From Microbacterium sp. SLBN-154 (GTDB lineage Bacteria; Actinomycetota; Actinomycetes; Actinomycetales; Microbacteriaceae): a DNA stretch of 64,000 nt. Every line of letters begins with the position of its first letter. Position 1 is the stretch's first letter. The stretch lies in the NCBI RefSeq assembly GCF_006715565.1, contig NZ_VFNL01000001.1:2356001-2420000 (forward strand), read 5' to 3'. Positions 17,476 to 25,048 of the stretch are shown in pieces. Under the pieces are notes generated by a model, which did no database searches, was not told where the DNA came from, and saw only the letters and a program-made list of their open reading frames with translations. Both the position numbers and the translations under genes were made by a program.

Positions 17476-18581
17476 ACACCGTCCAGCGCACCCCGCTCCC
17501 CGACCTCGGCGAGGAACGGATCAACCGTATCGAGCGGGATCTGTTCACCGGGATCGACGCCGAGCGATCAGTCCGCCGGCGTCGCCGGCGCACCGGCTGG
17601 ATCACCGCCGGCGCGGCGGCCGCCGTGATCGTCGTGGCCGCGGCGATCGCCCCGACTGTCGGAGGGCTCGTCTCCCCCACGGTGTCGAACGAATCCGCCG
17701 TCGCGCCCGCCGGCGGCGATGCGGCCACGCTGCCGCTCGACCAGGGCGCGCTCCAGGAGGAGAGCGGCGCAGCCGACGACCTCGGAGCCGCCGGAGGCGA
17801 GGCGGCGGCGCAGGCGCCGGCGGAACGCGACATCGTCACGACCGCTTCGGCGAGCATCGTCGTCGACGATGTCCCGGCGGCCGCGGAGGACATCGGAGCG
17901 GCAGCCATCGCGCTCGGCGGGTACGTGCAGTCGCAGTCGATCGGTCAGAGCGGCGCGCCGATCCCCATCGAACCGGGGATCGGCGGACCGGACGTGTCGT
18001 ATCCGACCCCCTTCGATGTCCGGTCCGGGTGGGTCACCGTGCGCATCCCGGCCGACGATCTGTCGCCCTTCGTCTCGGGGCTCGCCGAGATCGGCGAGGT
18101 GACCCAGTCCTCGATCGACCGGCAGGACGTCACGGAGCAGACCGTCGATCTCCGTGCCCGCGTCGAGGCGACGCAGGCATCGGTCGACCGACTGGAAGAG
18201 CTCCTCGCACAGGCGGGCGACCTCGGTGACCTCATCGCGGCGGAAAGCGCGCTCGCCGAACGCCAGGCGACCCTGGAGTCGTATCAGCAGCAGCTGGAGT
18301 CGCTCGAGGGCCAGGTGGAGCTCTCGACGGTCTCGGTGTCGCTGTCGCCGCGCGTGGAGCAGGTCACCGCCGACCCGGCGGGTTTCACCGACGGTCTCCT
18401 CGCCGGGTGGAACGGTCTCATCGCCACGCTGAACGGCATCGTCATCGCGTTCGGGTTCCTCCTGCCCTGGCTCGCCGTGCTCGGCGCGGTGGCCTTCATC
18501 GTCTGGGTGATCGTGCGCGTGCGCCGGGCGCGCCGCACCGCCGCACCGGCACCGGACGGAGACGCTGACAGCGCCCGATAG
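17472..18581 (+). CDS. DUF4349 membrane protein, candidate anti-sigma factor
   Basis: A 369-residue membrane protein. A short, highly basic cytoplasmic N-terminus (INRIERDLFTGIDAERSVRRRRRR) is followed by a first TM at about 41-62. An extracytoplasmic part follows, with an Ala/Gly-rich linker, the DUF4349 domain (about 115-325) containing a helical hairpin region (QTVDLRARVEATQASVDRLEELL), then a second TM at about 320-350 and a basic tail. No zinc-binding HxxxCxxC anti-sigma motif is present. Translational coupling to the ECF sigma gene and a cytoplasmic-TM-sensor layout suggest that it controls that sigma factor; this is inference. Confidence 0.8.
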   Translation: MNTVQRTPLPDLGEERINRIERDLFTGIDAERSVRRRRRRTGWITAGAAAAVIVVAAAIAPTVGGLVSPTVSNESAVAPAGGDAATLPLDQGALQEESGAADDLGAAGGEAAAQAPAERDIVTTASASIVVDDVPAAAEDIGAAAIALGGYVQSQSIGQSGAPIPIEPGIGGPDVSYPTPFDVRSGWVTVRIPADDLSPFVSGLAEIGEVTQSSIDRQDVTEQTVDLRARVEATQASVDRLEELLAQAGDLGDLIAAESALAERQATLESYQQQLESLEGQVELSTVSVSLSPRVEQVTADPAGFTDGLLAGWNGLIATLNGIVIAFGFLLPWLAVLGAVAFIVWVIVRVRRARRTAAPAPDGDADSAR

Positions 18582-18592
18582 CGCCTCGGCAC

Positions 18593-18636
18593 CGCGAACA
18601 AGCCCTGGTGATGGGGGTCACCAGGGCTTGTTCGCG
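18593..18636. terminator. Bidirectional hairpin between DUF4349 gene and fruA
   Basis: A perfect 19-bp inverted repeat (arms 18593-18611 and 18618-18636) with a 6-nt loop TGGGGG, placed between two convergent genes. There is no clear U-tract on either strand, as is common for actinobacterial terminators. Confidence 0.8.
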
Positions 18637-18662
18637 CCGACAGCGGTGGCGGCCGGAGCGTG

Positions 18663-20696
18663 TCAGGCTGCGACGGGGACCGCCGTGCTCACGGGAGCCA
18701 CGACCGTCGTCTCCCGCTTGTGAACCCACTTCTTCAGCGCGATGACGGCGAAGGCCGACACCAGGACACCGGCGAGGATCGAGACGAGGAAGCCCCAGAC
18801 GGGCTGGATCGCGAAGAAGACGAAGATGCCGCCGTGCGGGGCGAGCGAGGACACCCCGATCGCCATGCTCAGGCCGCCGGTCACCGCACCGCCCAGCATC
18901 GACGCCGGGATGACGCGGAAGAGGTCCGCTGCGGCGAAGGGGATCGCACCCTCGGAGATGAACGCGGCACCCAGCAGCCAGGCCGCCTTGCCGTTCTCCC
19001 GCTCGACGGGGGTGAAGAGGTTGCGCGCCAGCACCGTCGACGCGAGCGCCATCGCCAGCGGCGGCACCATCCCGGCCGCCATCACGGCCGCCATGATGAG
19101 GTAGGGCGAGGAGAACGGCTGCGACGCCGTGGCGGCTGCGAGGCCGGTGGTGGCGAAGGTGTAGGCGACCTTGTTGACGGGCCCTCCGAGGTCGAAGCAC
19201 ATCATCAGACCGAGGATGACCCCGAGGATGACCGCTGATGCGCCGTTGAGGCTGTTGAGCCAGTCGGTCAGCCAGGTCATCAGCTGCGCGATGGGCCGGC
19301 CGAGGAAGAGGATCATGAGTCCGGAGGCGACGACCGATCCGACGAGCGGGATGATGACCACCGGCATGAGCCCGCGCAGCCAGCGAGGGGCGGGCAGACG
19401 CCCGAGCCACCAGGCGATGAATCCGGCCAGCAGGCCGCCGATGAGCCCGCCGATGAACCCCGCGCTCATCAGGACGGCGACCGCGCCCGCCACGAAGCCG
19501 GGAGCGATGCCCGGCCGGTCGGCGATGGCGAAGGCGATGAACCCGGCCAGCACCGGGACGAGGAAGCCCATCGAGGTCGCTCCGATCATGAAGGCGACCG
19601 AGCCGAGGTACTGTCCGAGACCGCCGGCGGGCAGATCCCACAGGGAGTTCTGCACGATGACGTTCGCGGCATCGTCGGTCACCTGGTACCCGCCCAGGAG
19701 GAACCCCAGCGCGATCAGCAGACCGCCGCCCGCGACGAAGGGGATCATGTAGCTCACACCGGTGAGGAGCCAGCGCTTGATGCGGGCGCCGACCGATTCC
19801 TGGACAGCGGTGGAGTTCACCGCTGCTGCCGTTGCCGAGCCGCCGACCCTGTCGGCGCGCGGATCGGATGCCGCGGCGACCGCTTCGGCGATGAGCTTCT
19901 CCGGCTGCTCGATGCCGCGCTTGACGCTGGTGCGCACGACGGGCTTGCCTGCGAAACGCTGGGGCTCGCGGACGTCGACGTCGACGGCGAAGATGACGGC
20001 GTCGGCATCGCGGATGATCTCGGCGGCGAGCGCCCGATAGCCGCTCGAGCCCTGGGGTTCGACGACGAGGTCGACCCCCGCCTTCTCCCCCGCCGCCGTC
20101 AGGGCGTCTGCGGCCATGAAGGTGTGGGCGATCCCCGTCGCGCAGGCCGTCACGGCGACGATGCGGGGCCGGGTGCCGTCGGTCGCGGCGACCGGCGCAG
20201 GTGCCACGGCCGCGGACATCGAGGTCGCGCGCGTTTCGCCGATCGCCTCTCGGACGATCGCGACGACCTCGTCGTCGCTGCCGGCCGCGCGCAGTCCCGC
20301 AGTGAAGTCGTCGTCCATGAGGCTGCGGGCGAGCTTGGACAGCACGGCGAGGTGGTCCTCGGCGGCCTCGGCGGGCGCGGCGATGAGGAACACCAGATCG
20401 GCGGGTCCGTCATCGGCACCGAAGTCGACGCCGGGCCGCAGCCGGGCGAAGGCCAGCGATGGGCGGGTGACGGCGGCGCTCTTGGCATGCGGGATCGCGA
20501 TGCCGCCGGGCAGGCCCGTCTCGTCCTTCTGCTCGCGAGCCCAGGCGTCCGAGAACAGCGCTTCCGCGTCGGTGGCCCGGCCCTCTGCGACGACACGGTC
20601 GGCGAGGGCACGGATGACCGCGGACTTGTCGGGTCCGAGCCCGACATCCAGGCTCACAAGGCCGGGGGTGATGGTGTGCGACGCCGGTGTAGACAT
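18663..20696 (-). CDS. fruA: PTS fructose transporter EIIABC
   Basis: A 677-residue fused fructose permease that imports fructose and phosphorylates it to fructose 1-phosphate. Order A-B-C: the EIIA domain is about 8-155 with the phospho-accepting His70 in GIAIPHAK; the EIIB domain is about 175-280 with Cys185 in VTACATGIAHTF; the EIIC domain is about 310-660 with roughly nine TM segments and the GGPVNK motif. ATG 20696 is used because AGGAGG lies 9 nt upstream. It is the last gene of deoR-fruK-fruA and ends before a strong hairpin. HPr and Enzyme I are not in the window. Confidence 0.95.
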   Translation of the reverse strand: MSTPASHTITPGLVSLDVGLGPDKSAVIRALADRVVAEGRATDAEALFSDAWAREQKDETGLPGGIAIPHAKSAAVTRPSLAFARLRPGVDFGADDGPADLVFLIAAPAEAAEDHLAVLSKLARSLMDDDFTAGLRAAGSDDEVVAIVREAIGETRATSMSAAVAPAPVAATDGTRPRIVAVTACATGIAHTFMAADALTAAGEKAGVDLVVEPQGSSGYRALAAEIIRDADAVIFAVDVDVREPQRFAGKPVVRTSVKRGIEQPEKLIAEAVAAASDPRADRVGGSATAAAVNSTAVQESVGARIKRWLLTGVSYMIPFVAGGGLLIALGFLLGGYQVTDDAANVIVQNSLWDLPAGGLGQYLGSVAFMIGATSMGFLVPVLAGFIAFAIADRPGIAPGFVAGAVAVLMSAGFIGGLIGGLLAGFIAWWLGRLPAPRWLRGLMPVVIIPLVGSVVASGLMILFLGRPIAQLMTWLTDWLNSLNGASAVILGVILGLMMCFDLGGPVNKVAYTFATTGLAAATASQPFSSPYLIMAAVMAAGMVPPLAMALASTVLARNLFTPVERENGKAAWLLGAAFISEGAIPFAAADLFRVIPASMLGGAVTGGLSMAIGVSSLAPHGGIFVFFAIQPVWGFLVSILAGVLVSAFAVIALKKWVHKRETTVVAPVSTAVPVAA

Positions 20697-20719
20697 CTTC
20701 GAGACCTCCTCTGGTCTGC

Positions 20720-21712
20720 TCACGGGGCGATGCCCGCAGGGATGGTGCGCTCGGCGACGAGCGCGACGGCTCGAACCTCCCCGGTGGGGAGGTCGGCGGG
20801 AGTGGGGATCTGGGTGCCGGGGAGTGACGCCGCGGCAGCGCCGTAGCGGACCGCGCGCTCGAGGCGTTCGGCGGGGCCGGCGCCGGCGACCGCCGCGATC
20901 ACGTATCCGGCGAGGGAGCTGTCCCCCGCACCGACGGTGCTCACCGCCCGGATCGACGGGGGTGCGGCGTACCACGCGCCACCCTCGGTCAGAAGCACCG
21001 CGCCGAGGGATCCCAGCGTCACCAGCGCCGAGCCCACCGAGCCGGCAACGAGGCCGGCCCCGACGCGGACGACCTCGGCGACGAGCTCGGCGGCGTCGGG
21101 GGGCGAACCTCCGAGTGCGCCGCCGAGACCGGCCAGCTGCGCGAGTTCCTCGTCGTTGGGCTTGATGAGATCGGGGCGACTCCGCTCGACGACGACGGCG
21201 AGGGCTGCACCTGAGGTGTCGACCGCGATGCGCGGCGCGTCGGGAGCCTCGCGCACGGCGTCGATGACATCGGCGTAGAAGTCGTCGCCGACACCCGGTG
21301 GCACGGAGCCTGCCAACACCAGCCAGCGGGCACCTCGGCTGGCCGCGACGGTGTCGGCGATCACCGCGCGGCGGTCGGCGATGGTCAGACGAGCCCCCGG
21401 CAGATTGATCTTGGTCGTCGTCCCCGCGGGATCCGTCAGTGCGATGTTGGCGCGGACGCGACCGGCCACGGCGGTCGAGCGGGTGGGCACACCCGTCTCA
21501 CGGAGCAGATCGGCGTACGGGTCGTGCGGATTCAAAGGCACGAGCGCCACGGTGGGCACTCCCGCGGCGACGATCGCGCGCGAGACGTTGACCCCCTTCC
21601 CCCCGGCGTCCTCGCGGACGGACACGGCCTGCTGCACCTCACCGGGCCGCAGGGTGGAGTCCAGCGCGACGGTGCGATCCAGCGACGGGTGCGCGGTGAG
21701 CGTGACGATCAT
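20720..21712 (-). CDS. fruK: 1-phosphofructokinase
   Basis: A 330-residue PfkB-family sugar kinase converting the fructose 1-phosphate made by FruA to fructose 1,6-bisphosphate. PfkB signatures: GGKGVNVSRAI near 37-47 and TVGAGDSSLAGYV near 255, whose Asp is the catalytic base. ATG 21712 overlaps the regulator stop by 4 bp (ATGA); an in-frame GTG at 21721 is too close to the GGAGG ribosome-binding site. It begins MIVTLTAHPSLDRT, typical of FruK rather than ribokinase or tagatose kinases. Confidence 0.93.
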   Translation of the reverse strand: MIVTLTAHPSLDRTVALDSTLRPGEVQQAVSVREDAGGKGVNVSRAIVAAGVPTVALVPLNPHDPYADLLRETGVPTRSTAVAGRVRANIALTDPAGTTTKINLPGARLTIADRRAVIADTVAASRGARWLVLAGSVPPGVGDDFYADVIDAVREAPDAPRIAVDTSGAALAVVVERSRPDLIKPNDEELAQLAGLGGALGGSPPDAAELVAEVVRVGAGLVAGSVGSALVTLGSLGAVLLTEGGAWYAAPPSIRAVSTVGAGDSSLAGYVIAAVAGAGPAERLERAVRYGAAAASLPGTQIPTPADLPTGEVRAVALVAERTIPAGIAP

Positions 21713-22494
21713 GCGGTCCACACCTCCACGTCGGCGCTCTCGAGCGCATCGCCGAGATCTGCGGGTGGCCTGGTCTCGGTGACGAGGACGTCGATGTCCT
21801 CGAGCCCCGCGAACCGCACCAGGTACTCCGCGCCGACCTTGCTGGTGTCGGCGAGGACGATGACCCGCCGCGCAGCGGTCACGACGGCCCGCTTGACCGC
21901 CGCCTCCTCGGGGTCGGGCGTGCTGAGTCCGAAGGCGGCCGAGATCCCGTTCGTGCCGATGACCGCGACGTCGGGGCGAAGCTGAGCGATGGCCTCGACC
22001 GCTGCCGAGCCGACGGCGGCCGCCGTCAGACCCCGCACCCTCCCGCCGATGAGGGTGAGGGGCAGATCCGCGCGGGCTCCGAGCTCGAAGGCGATGGGAA
22101 CGGCGTGGGTGACCAGCTCGAGCCGTGCGGCACCGTCGACGGGGGTGCGGACGGCGAGCTCCCGAGCGAACGCCGCCGTCGTCGTTCCCGCGTCGATGAA
22201 GATAGATCCGCCGAGGCCGGCCAGCGCTTCGGCTGCGCGAACGGCGATGCGCGCTTTCTCGTCGCCGTGCACCGCGCCTCGGTCGGCGACAGCGGTCTCG
22301 CTGGTTCCGCCGCGTGATGCGGCGACCGCGCCGCCGTGAACCCGACGCAGCGCGCCCGCGCGCTCCAGCGCGTCGAGGTCGCGTCGCACGGTTTCCGTGG
22401 TCACCCCGAAGTCACGCGCGAGGTCGACGACGGATACACGACCCGCCGTCAGCAGCTGCCGCTCGATCGCGTCCTGTCGCTCCGTCGCGTACAT
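21709..22494 (-). CDS. DeoR family transcriptional regulator of fru operon
   Basis: A 261-residue DeoR-type repressor. The winged HTH is at about 5-60 (VSVVDLARDFGVTTETVRRDLDAL) and the DeoRC sugar-phosphate sensor domain follows, with FIDAGTTTAAFA near 100 and the GTNGIS loop near 188. It is the first gene of the fructose operon, so it probably represses the operon and itself, with fructose 1-phosphate or fructose 1,6-bisphosphate as a plausible inducer. A promoter with nested TGTTG repeats precedes it. Confidence 0.9.
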   Translation of the reverse strand: MYATERQDAIERQLLTAGRVSVVDLARDFGVTTETVRRDLDALERAGALRRVHGGAVAASRGGTSETAVADRGAVHGDEKARIAVRAAEALAGLGGSIFIDAGTTTAAFARELAVRTPVDGAARLELVTHAVPIAFELGARADLPLTLIGGRVRGLTAAAVGSAAVEAIAQLRPDVAVIGTNGISAAFGLSTPDPEEAAVKRAVVTAARRVIVLADTSKVGAEYLVRFAGLEDIDVLVTETRPPADLGDALESADVEVWTA

Positions 22495-22521
22495 ACATCC
22501 TCTTCCTCAAGGTTTCCCACA

Positions 22522-22555
22522 GATTACAACATGAAGCAACACGCAACAACAGCAA
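22522..22555 (-). promoter_or_regulatory. fru operon promoter and candidate DeoR operator
   Basis: On the minus strand TGTTGT (22551-22546) and TGTAAT (22528-22523) are spaced 17 bp apart, with transcription starting about 20 nt before the regulator ATG. The spacer and -35 carry iterated TGTTG/GTTGC words (three or four copies over 30 bp), the kind of short repeat DeoR proteins bind. The region is strikingly AT-richer than its surroundings. Confidence 0.5.
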
Positions 22556-22664
22556 TCGGGCAATATCCCACATCATCGACCTCCAGCCCCGGCAGGGTCG
22601 ACGAGGACGCCCGAGTAGGGTCGTGAAGACCAACCGTCGGCAGACCCGCCACGAAGGAACCGCC

Positions 22665-23966
22665 GTGCCCTCCATCCCCTCCCCACCCGAGCCGCTCCTC
22701 GACGGTCGCTACCGCCTGGGAGACCTCGTCGGCGAGGGCGGGATGGCGCGGGTGTATCGCGCAGAGGACGTCCTCCTCGGGCGCACGGTGGCCGTCAAGG
22801 TCCTGCGCCCGGGGGTGGAGGGATCGGCTTCGCCCGAGCGCGCACGGGCCGAAGTCGCGGCTCTGGCCGCCCTGAACCATCCGGCCCTGGTGATGCTTCT
22901 GGACGCGAGCCTGGAACCGGGCAAGCCCGAATACCTCGTCATGGAGTTCGTGGAGGGGCAGACGCTCGCCCGGACGCTGTCGGCCGGCCCACTCCCCCCG
23001 ACCGAAGTGGCGGCACTCGCCGCCGAACTCGCCGAGGCCCTGCACGTGGTCCACGGAGGCGGTGTCGTGCACCGCGATCTCAAACCCGCCAACATCCTGG
23101 TCACACCCTCTCCCCTGCCCCATCGCCGGTTCCGTGCCAAGCTGGCGGACTTCGGCATCGCCTACCTGCTCGACAGCGCGCGGATCACCACACCCGGCAC
23201 CGTGATCGGCACCGCGTCCTACCTGGCCCCTGAGCAGGTGCGTGGTGCCGCCCCCGCCCCACCAGCCGACATCTACGCGCTGGGATTGGTGCTGCTCGAG
23301 GCGCTGACCGGCACGCGGGCATTCCCTGCCGCGTCCGCAGCCGAGGCGGCACTGGCACGCTTGGGGGCACCGCCTCTCATCCCTGCGGACGTGGGGCCGG
23401 GATGGCGGGCGCTCCTGGAGCGCATGACGGATCTCGATCCCGCCCGCAGGCCCGCAGCGCTGGAGGTCGCCGTGGCGACGGCGGGACTCACCGGCAGCAC
23501 GCCGGTCGAGATGGCGACCGCCGTTCTCCCGGCAACCGGGCGCGGTGAGGAGCCGACGGCGGTCCTCGCTCCTGCTCCTCCCGCCGGCGCGGCCTCCTCC
23601 ACCCGACGTCGCCGCGCCCCGGTCGTCTGGGGAGCCGTCGCGGCGGGCGCGGCACTGATCCTGGGACTGGGGACGTGGGCCGCCGTCAGCGCCAGCACCG
23701 CGGAGCCCGGACCGGCGGCGCCGGTGCCGGCGACGACCGACCCGAGTGAGAGCCCTGCCCCTGCGACGACGACCTCCGACCCCGGGGTGGACCCGGCGGT
23801 GGAGCAGCCCGCCGATCCCGCCCCGCCGGCCGACGAGCAGACACAGCGCGACGCGGAGAAGGCCCAGCGAGAGGCCGAGAAGGAAGCAGAGAAAGCACGC
23901 AGGGAGGCCGAGAAGGAAGCAGAACGCGCACGCGAGGATGCCGAGGAGGGCGACGGCGACGGCTGA
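22665..23966 (+). CDS. Membrane-anchored serine/threonine protein kinase
   Basis: A 433-residue Hanks-type kinase. The kinase domain is about 16-275: glycine loop GEGGMARVY (23-31), Lys45, HRDLKPAN (136-143), DFG (162-164) and APE (188-190), so it looks catalytically complete. A Pro/Ala juxtamembrane linker is followed by one TM helix (about 319-342) and an extracellular tail with no PASTA repeats. The tail is instead Pro-rich, then highly charged Glu/Lys/Arg with an 11-residue repeat. GTG 22665 is chosen for its AAGGA SD; GTG 22623 is an alternative. A TAGGGT hexamer lies at 22616-22621. The ligand and substrates are unknown. Confidence 0.9.
   Translation: MPSIPSPPEPLLDGRYRLGDLVGEGGMARVYRAEDVLLGRTVAVKVLRPGVEGSASPERARAEVAALAALNHPALVMLLDASLEPGKPEYLVMEFVEGQTLARTLSAGPLPPTEVAALAAELAEALHVVHGGGVVHRDLKPANILVTPSPLPHRRFRAKLADFGIAYLLDSARITTPGTVIGTASYLAPEQVRGAAPAPPADIYALGLVLLEALTGTRAFPAASAAEAALARLGAPPLIPADVGPGWRALLERMTDLDPARRPAALEVAVATAGLTGSTPVEMATAVLPATGRGEEPTAVLAPAPPAGAASSTRRRRAPVVWGAVAAGAALILGLGTWAAVSASTAEPGPAAPVPATTDPSESPAPATTTSDPGVDPAVEQPADPAPPADEQTQRDAEKAQREAEKEAEKARREAEKEAERAREDAEEGDGDG
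23871..23936. repeat. 33-bp repeat encoding kinase charged tail
   Basis: Two 33-bp units (11 codons). Their first 20 bases, at 23871 and 23904, are identical. They encode EAEKEAEKARR and EAEKEAERARE, a hendecad pattern typical of extended coiled coils or single alpha-helices. Confidence 0.75.
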
Positions 23967-23981
23967 CGCGTGGCCCGGAAC

Positions 23982-24017
23982 GCACGAAAGCCCCCGGCGA
24001 ACCGGAGGCTTTCGTGC
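23982..24017. terminator. Hairpin between kinase gene and tRNA-Glu
   Basis: A 16-bp stem with one C-A mismatch and a CGAA loop. It lies downstream of the kinase (plus) and of tRNA-Glu (minus), so it may serve both strands. Confidence 0.75.
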
Positions 24018-24023
24018 TGTTGG

Positions 24024-24096
24024 TGACCCCAGCGGGATTCGAACCCGCGTTACCGCCGTGAGAGGGCGGCGTACTAGGCCGCTATACGATGGGGCC
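24024..24096 (-). tRNA. tRNA-Glu (CUC anticodon)
   Basis: A 73-nt cloverleaf on the minus strand. The acceptor stem GGCCCCA pairs with UGGGGUC (one G-U). The anticodon loop CTCTCAC between CCGCC and GGCGG gives anticodon CUC, and the T loop is GGTTCGAATCC. The 3' CCA is encoded at 24023-24021. Confidence 0.96.
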
Positions 24097-24203
24097 GTCA
24101 GGCAACCGTTCGATTATGCCATGGCCTCGCGGTCGCGAACAAATCGGCCCGTGCTCGGCGAACGCCGCTTGCCGACGCCGCCGCGCACAGGTTGACTCGG
24201 GTC

Positions 24204-24842
24204 ATGCGAGTCACCAAGCACGAACACGCCGCGCTCACCCTCGAAGACTCCGGCTCGACGCTGGTGATCGATCCCGGCGCCTTCACCGACCCCCTCTACG
24301 ACCTGCGCGATGTCGCAGGGATCGTGCTGACGCACGAGCACCCTGACCACTGGACGGCCGATCATCTCGACCGCATCCTGAAGATGTCGCCGGGCACCCC
24401 CATCTACGGTCCGCCGGGCGTCGCCGCGGCGGCCGCGGGCTTCGACGTGATCGCGGTGAATCCCGGCGACAGACTGGAGCTCGGTCCGTTCCGCCTCCGG
24501 TTCTTCGGCGGCCAGCACGCGGTCATCCACTCCTCCCTCCCGGTCGTCGACAACGTCGGGGTCCTCGTCAACGACGTCTTCTACTACCCCGGCGACTCGT
24601 ACACCGTTCCCGGGGGCGTGGACGTGCAGGTGCTGGCCGCACCCTTGGGTGCCCCCTGGCTGAAGATCGGCGAGGCGATCGACTTCGTGCTCGCGGTGAA
24701 ACCTCGGCAGGCCTTCGGGACCCATGACATGACCCTGTCGATCCTCGGGCGGGACATGCACCGTGGGCGACTGCGCTGGGCGACCGAGCAGAACGGCGGC
24801 GAGTTCCTCGATCTCGACCCCGGGGAGTCGATCGAGGTCTGA
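24204..24842 (+). CDS. MBL-fold metal-dependent hydrolase
   Basis: A 212-residue metallo-beta-lactamase-fold protein. The metal-binding motif THEHPDHW is near 48-55, and a later acidic ligand is in YYPGDSYTVPGG near 130. It resembles the UlaG-like branch by its compact size and the N-terminal DSGSTLVIDPGAF strand. The substrate is unknown. ATG 24204 (MRVTKHEHAAL) is preferred to TTG 24192; neither has an SD. It lies on the plus strand between tRNA-Glu and tRNA-Gln and ends in a hairpin. Confidence 0.82.
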   Translation: MRVTKHEHAALTLEDSGSTLVIDPGAFTDPLYDLRDVAGIVLTHEHPDHWTADHLDRILKMSPGTPIYGPPGVAAAAAGFDVIAVNPGDRLELGPFRLRFFGGQHAVIHSSLPVVDNVGVLVNDVFYYPGDSYTVPGGVDVQVLAAPLGAPWLKIGEAIDFVLAVKPRQAFGTHDMTLSILGRDMHRGRLRWATEQNGGEFLDLDPGESIEV

Positions 24843-24859
24843 TCCGTTCGACCGGAAAC

Positions 24860-24892
24860 GACGAAACCCCCGATTGATCGGGGGTTTTCGTC
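24860..24892. terminator. Terminator after MBL-fold gene
   Basis: Arms GACGAAACCCCCGAT and ATCGGGGGTTTTCGTC (one bulged T) with a 2-nt apex that will open to a normal loop, followed by TTG. It lies 17 bp after the stop codon. Confidence 0.75.
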
Positions 24893-24895
24893 TTG

Positions 24896-24967
24896 CTGGG
24901 GTACCTGGACTCGAACCAAGAACAACTGAACCAGAATCAGCCGTGTTGCCAATTACACCATACCCCA
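24896..24967 (-). tRNA. tRNA-Gln (CUG anticodon)
   Basis: A 72-nt cloverleaf on the minus strand. Acceptor TGGGGTA pairs with TACCCCA, with discriminator G. Loop TTCTGGT gives anticodon CUG, and the T arm contains GGTTCGAGTCC. The terminal CCA is not encoded (genomic CAA follows). The U1-A72 first pair is typical of tRNA-Gln. It lies 81 bp downstream of gltX on the same strand. Confidence 0.95.
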
Positions 24968-25048
24968 ATGGCCTCAGCCGAAGCCGTGCCGAGGGTCGAG
25001 TCTAGTAGACCTCGGACTGCTCGCCAAACCGAGAGTGGATGCCGCGGC

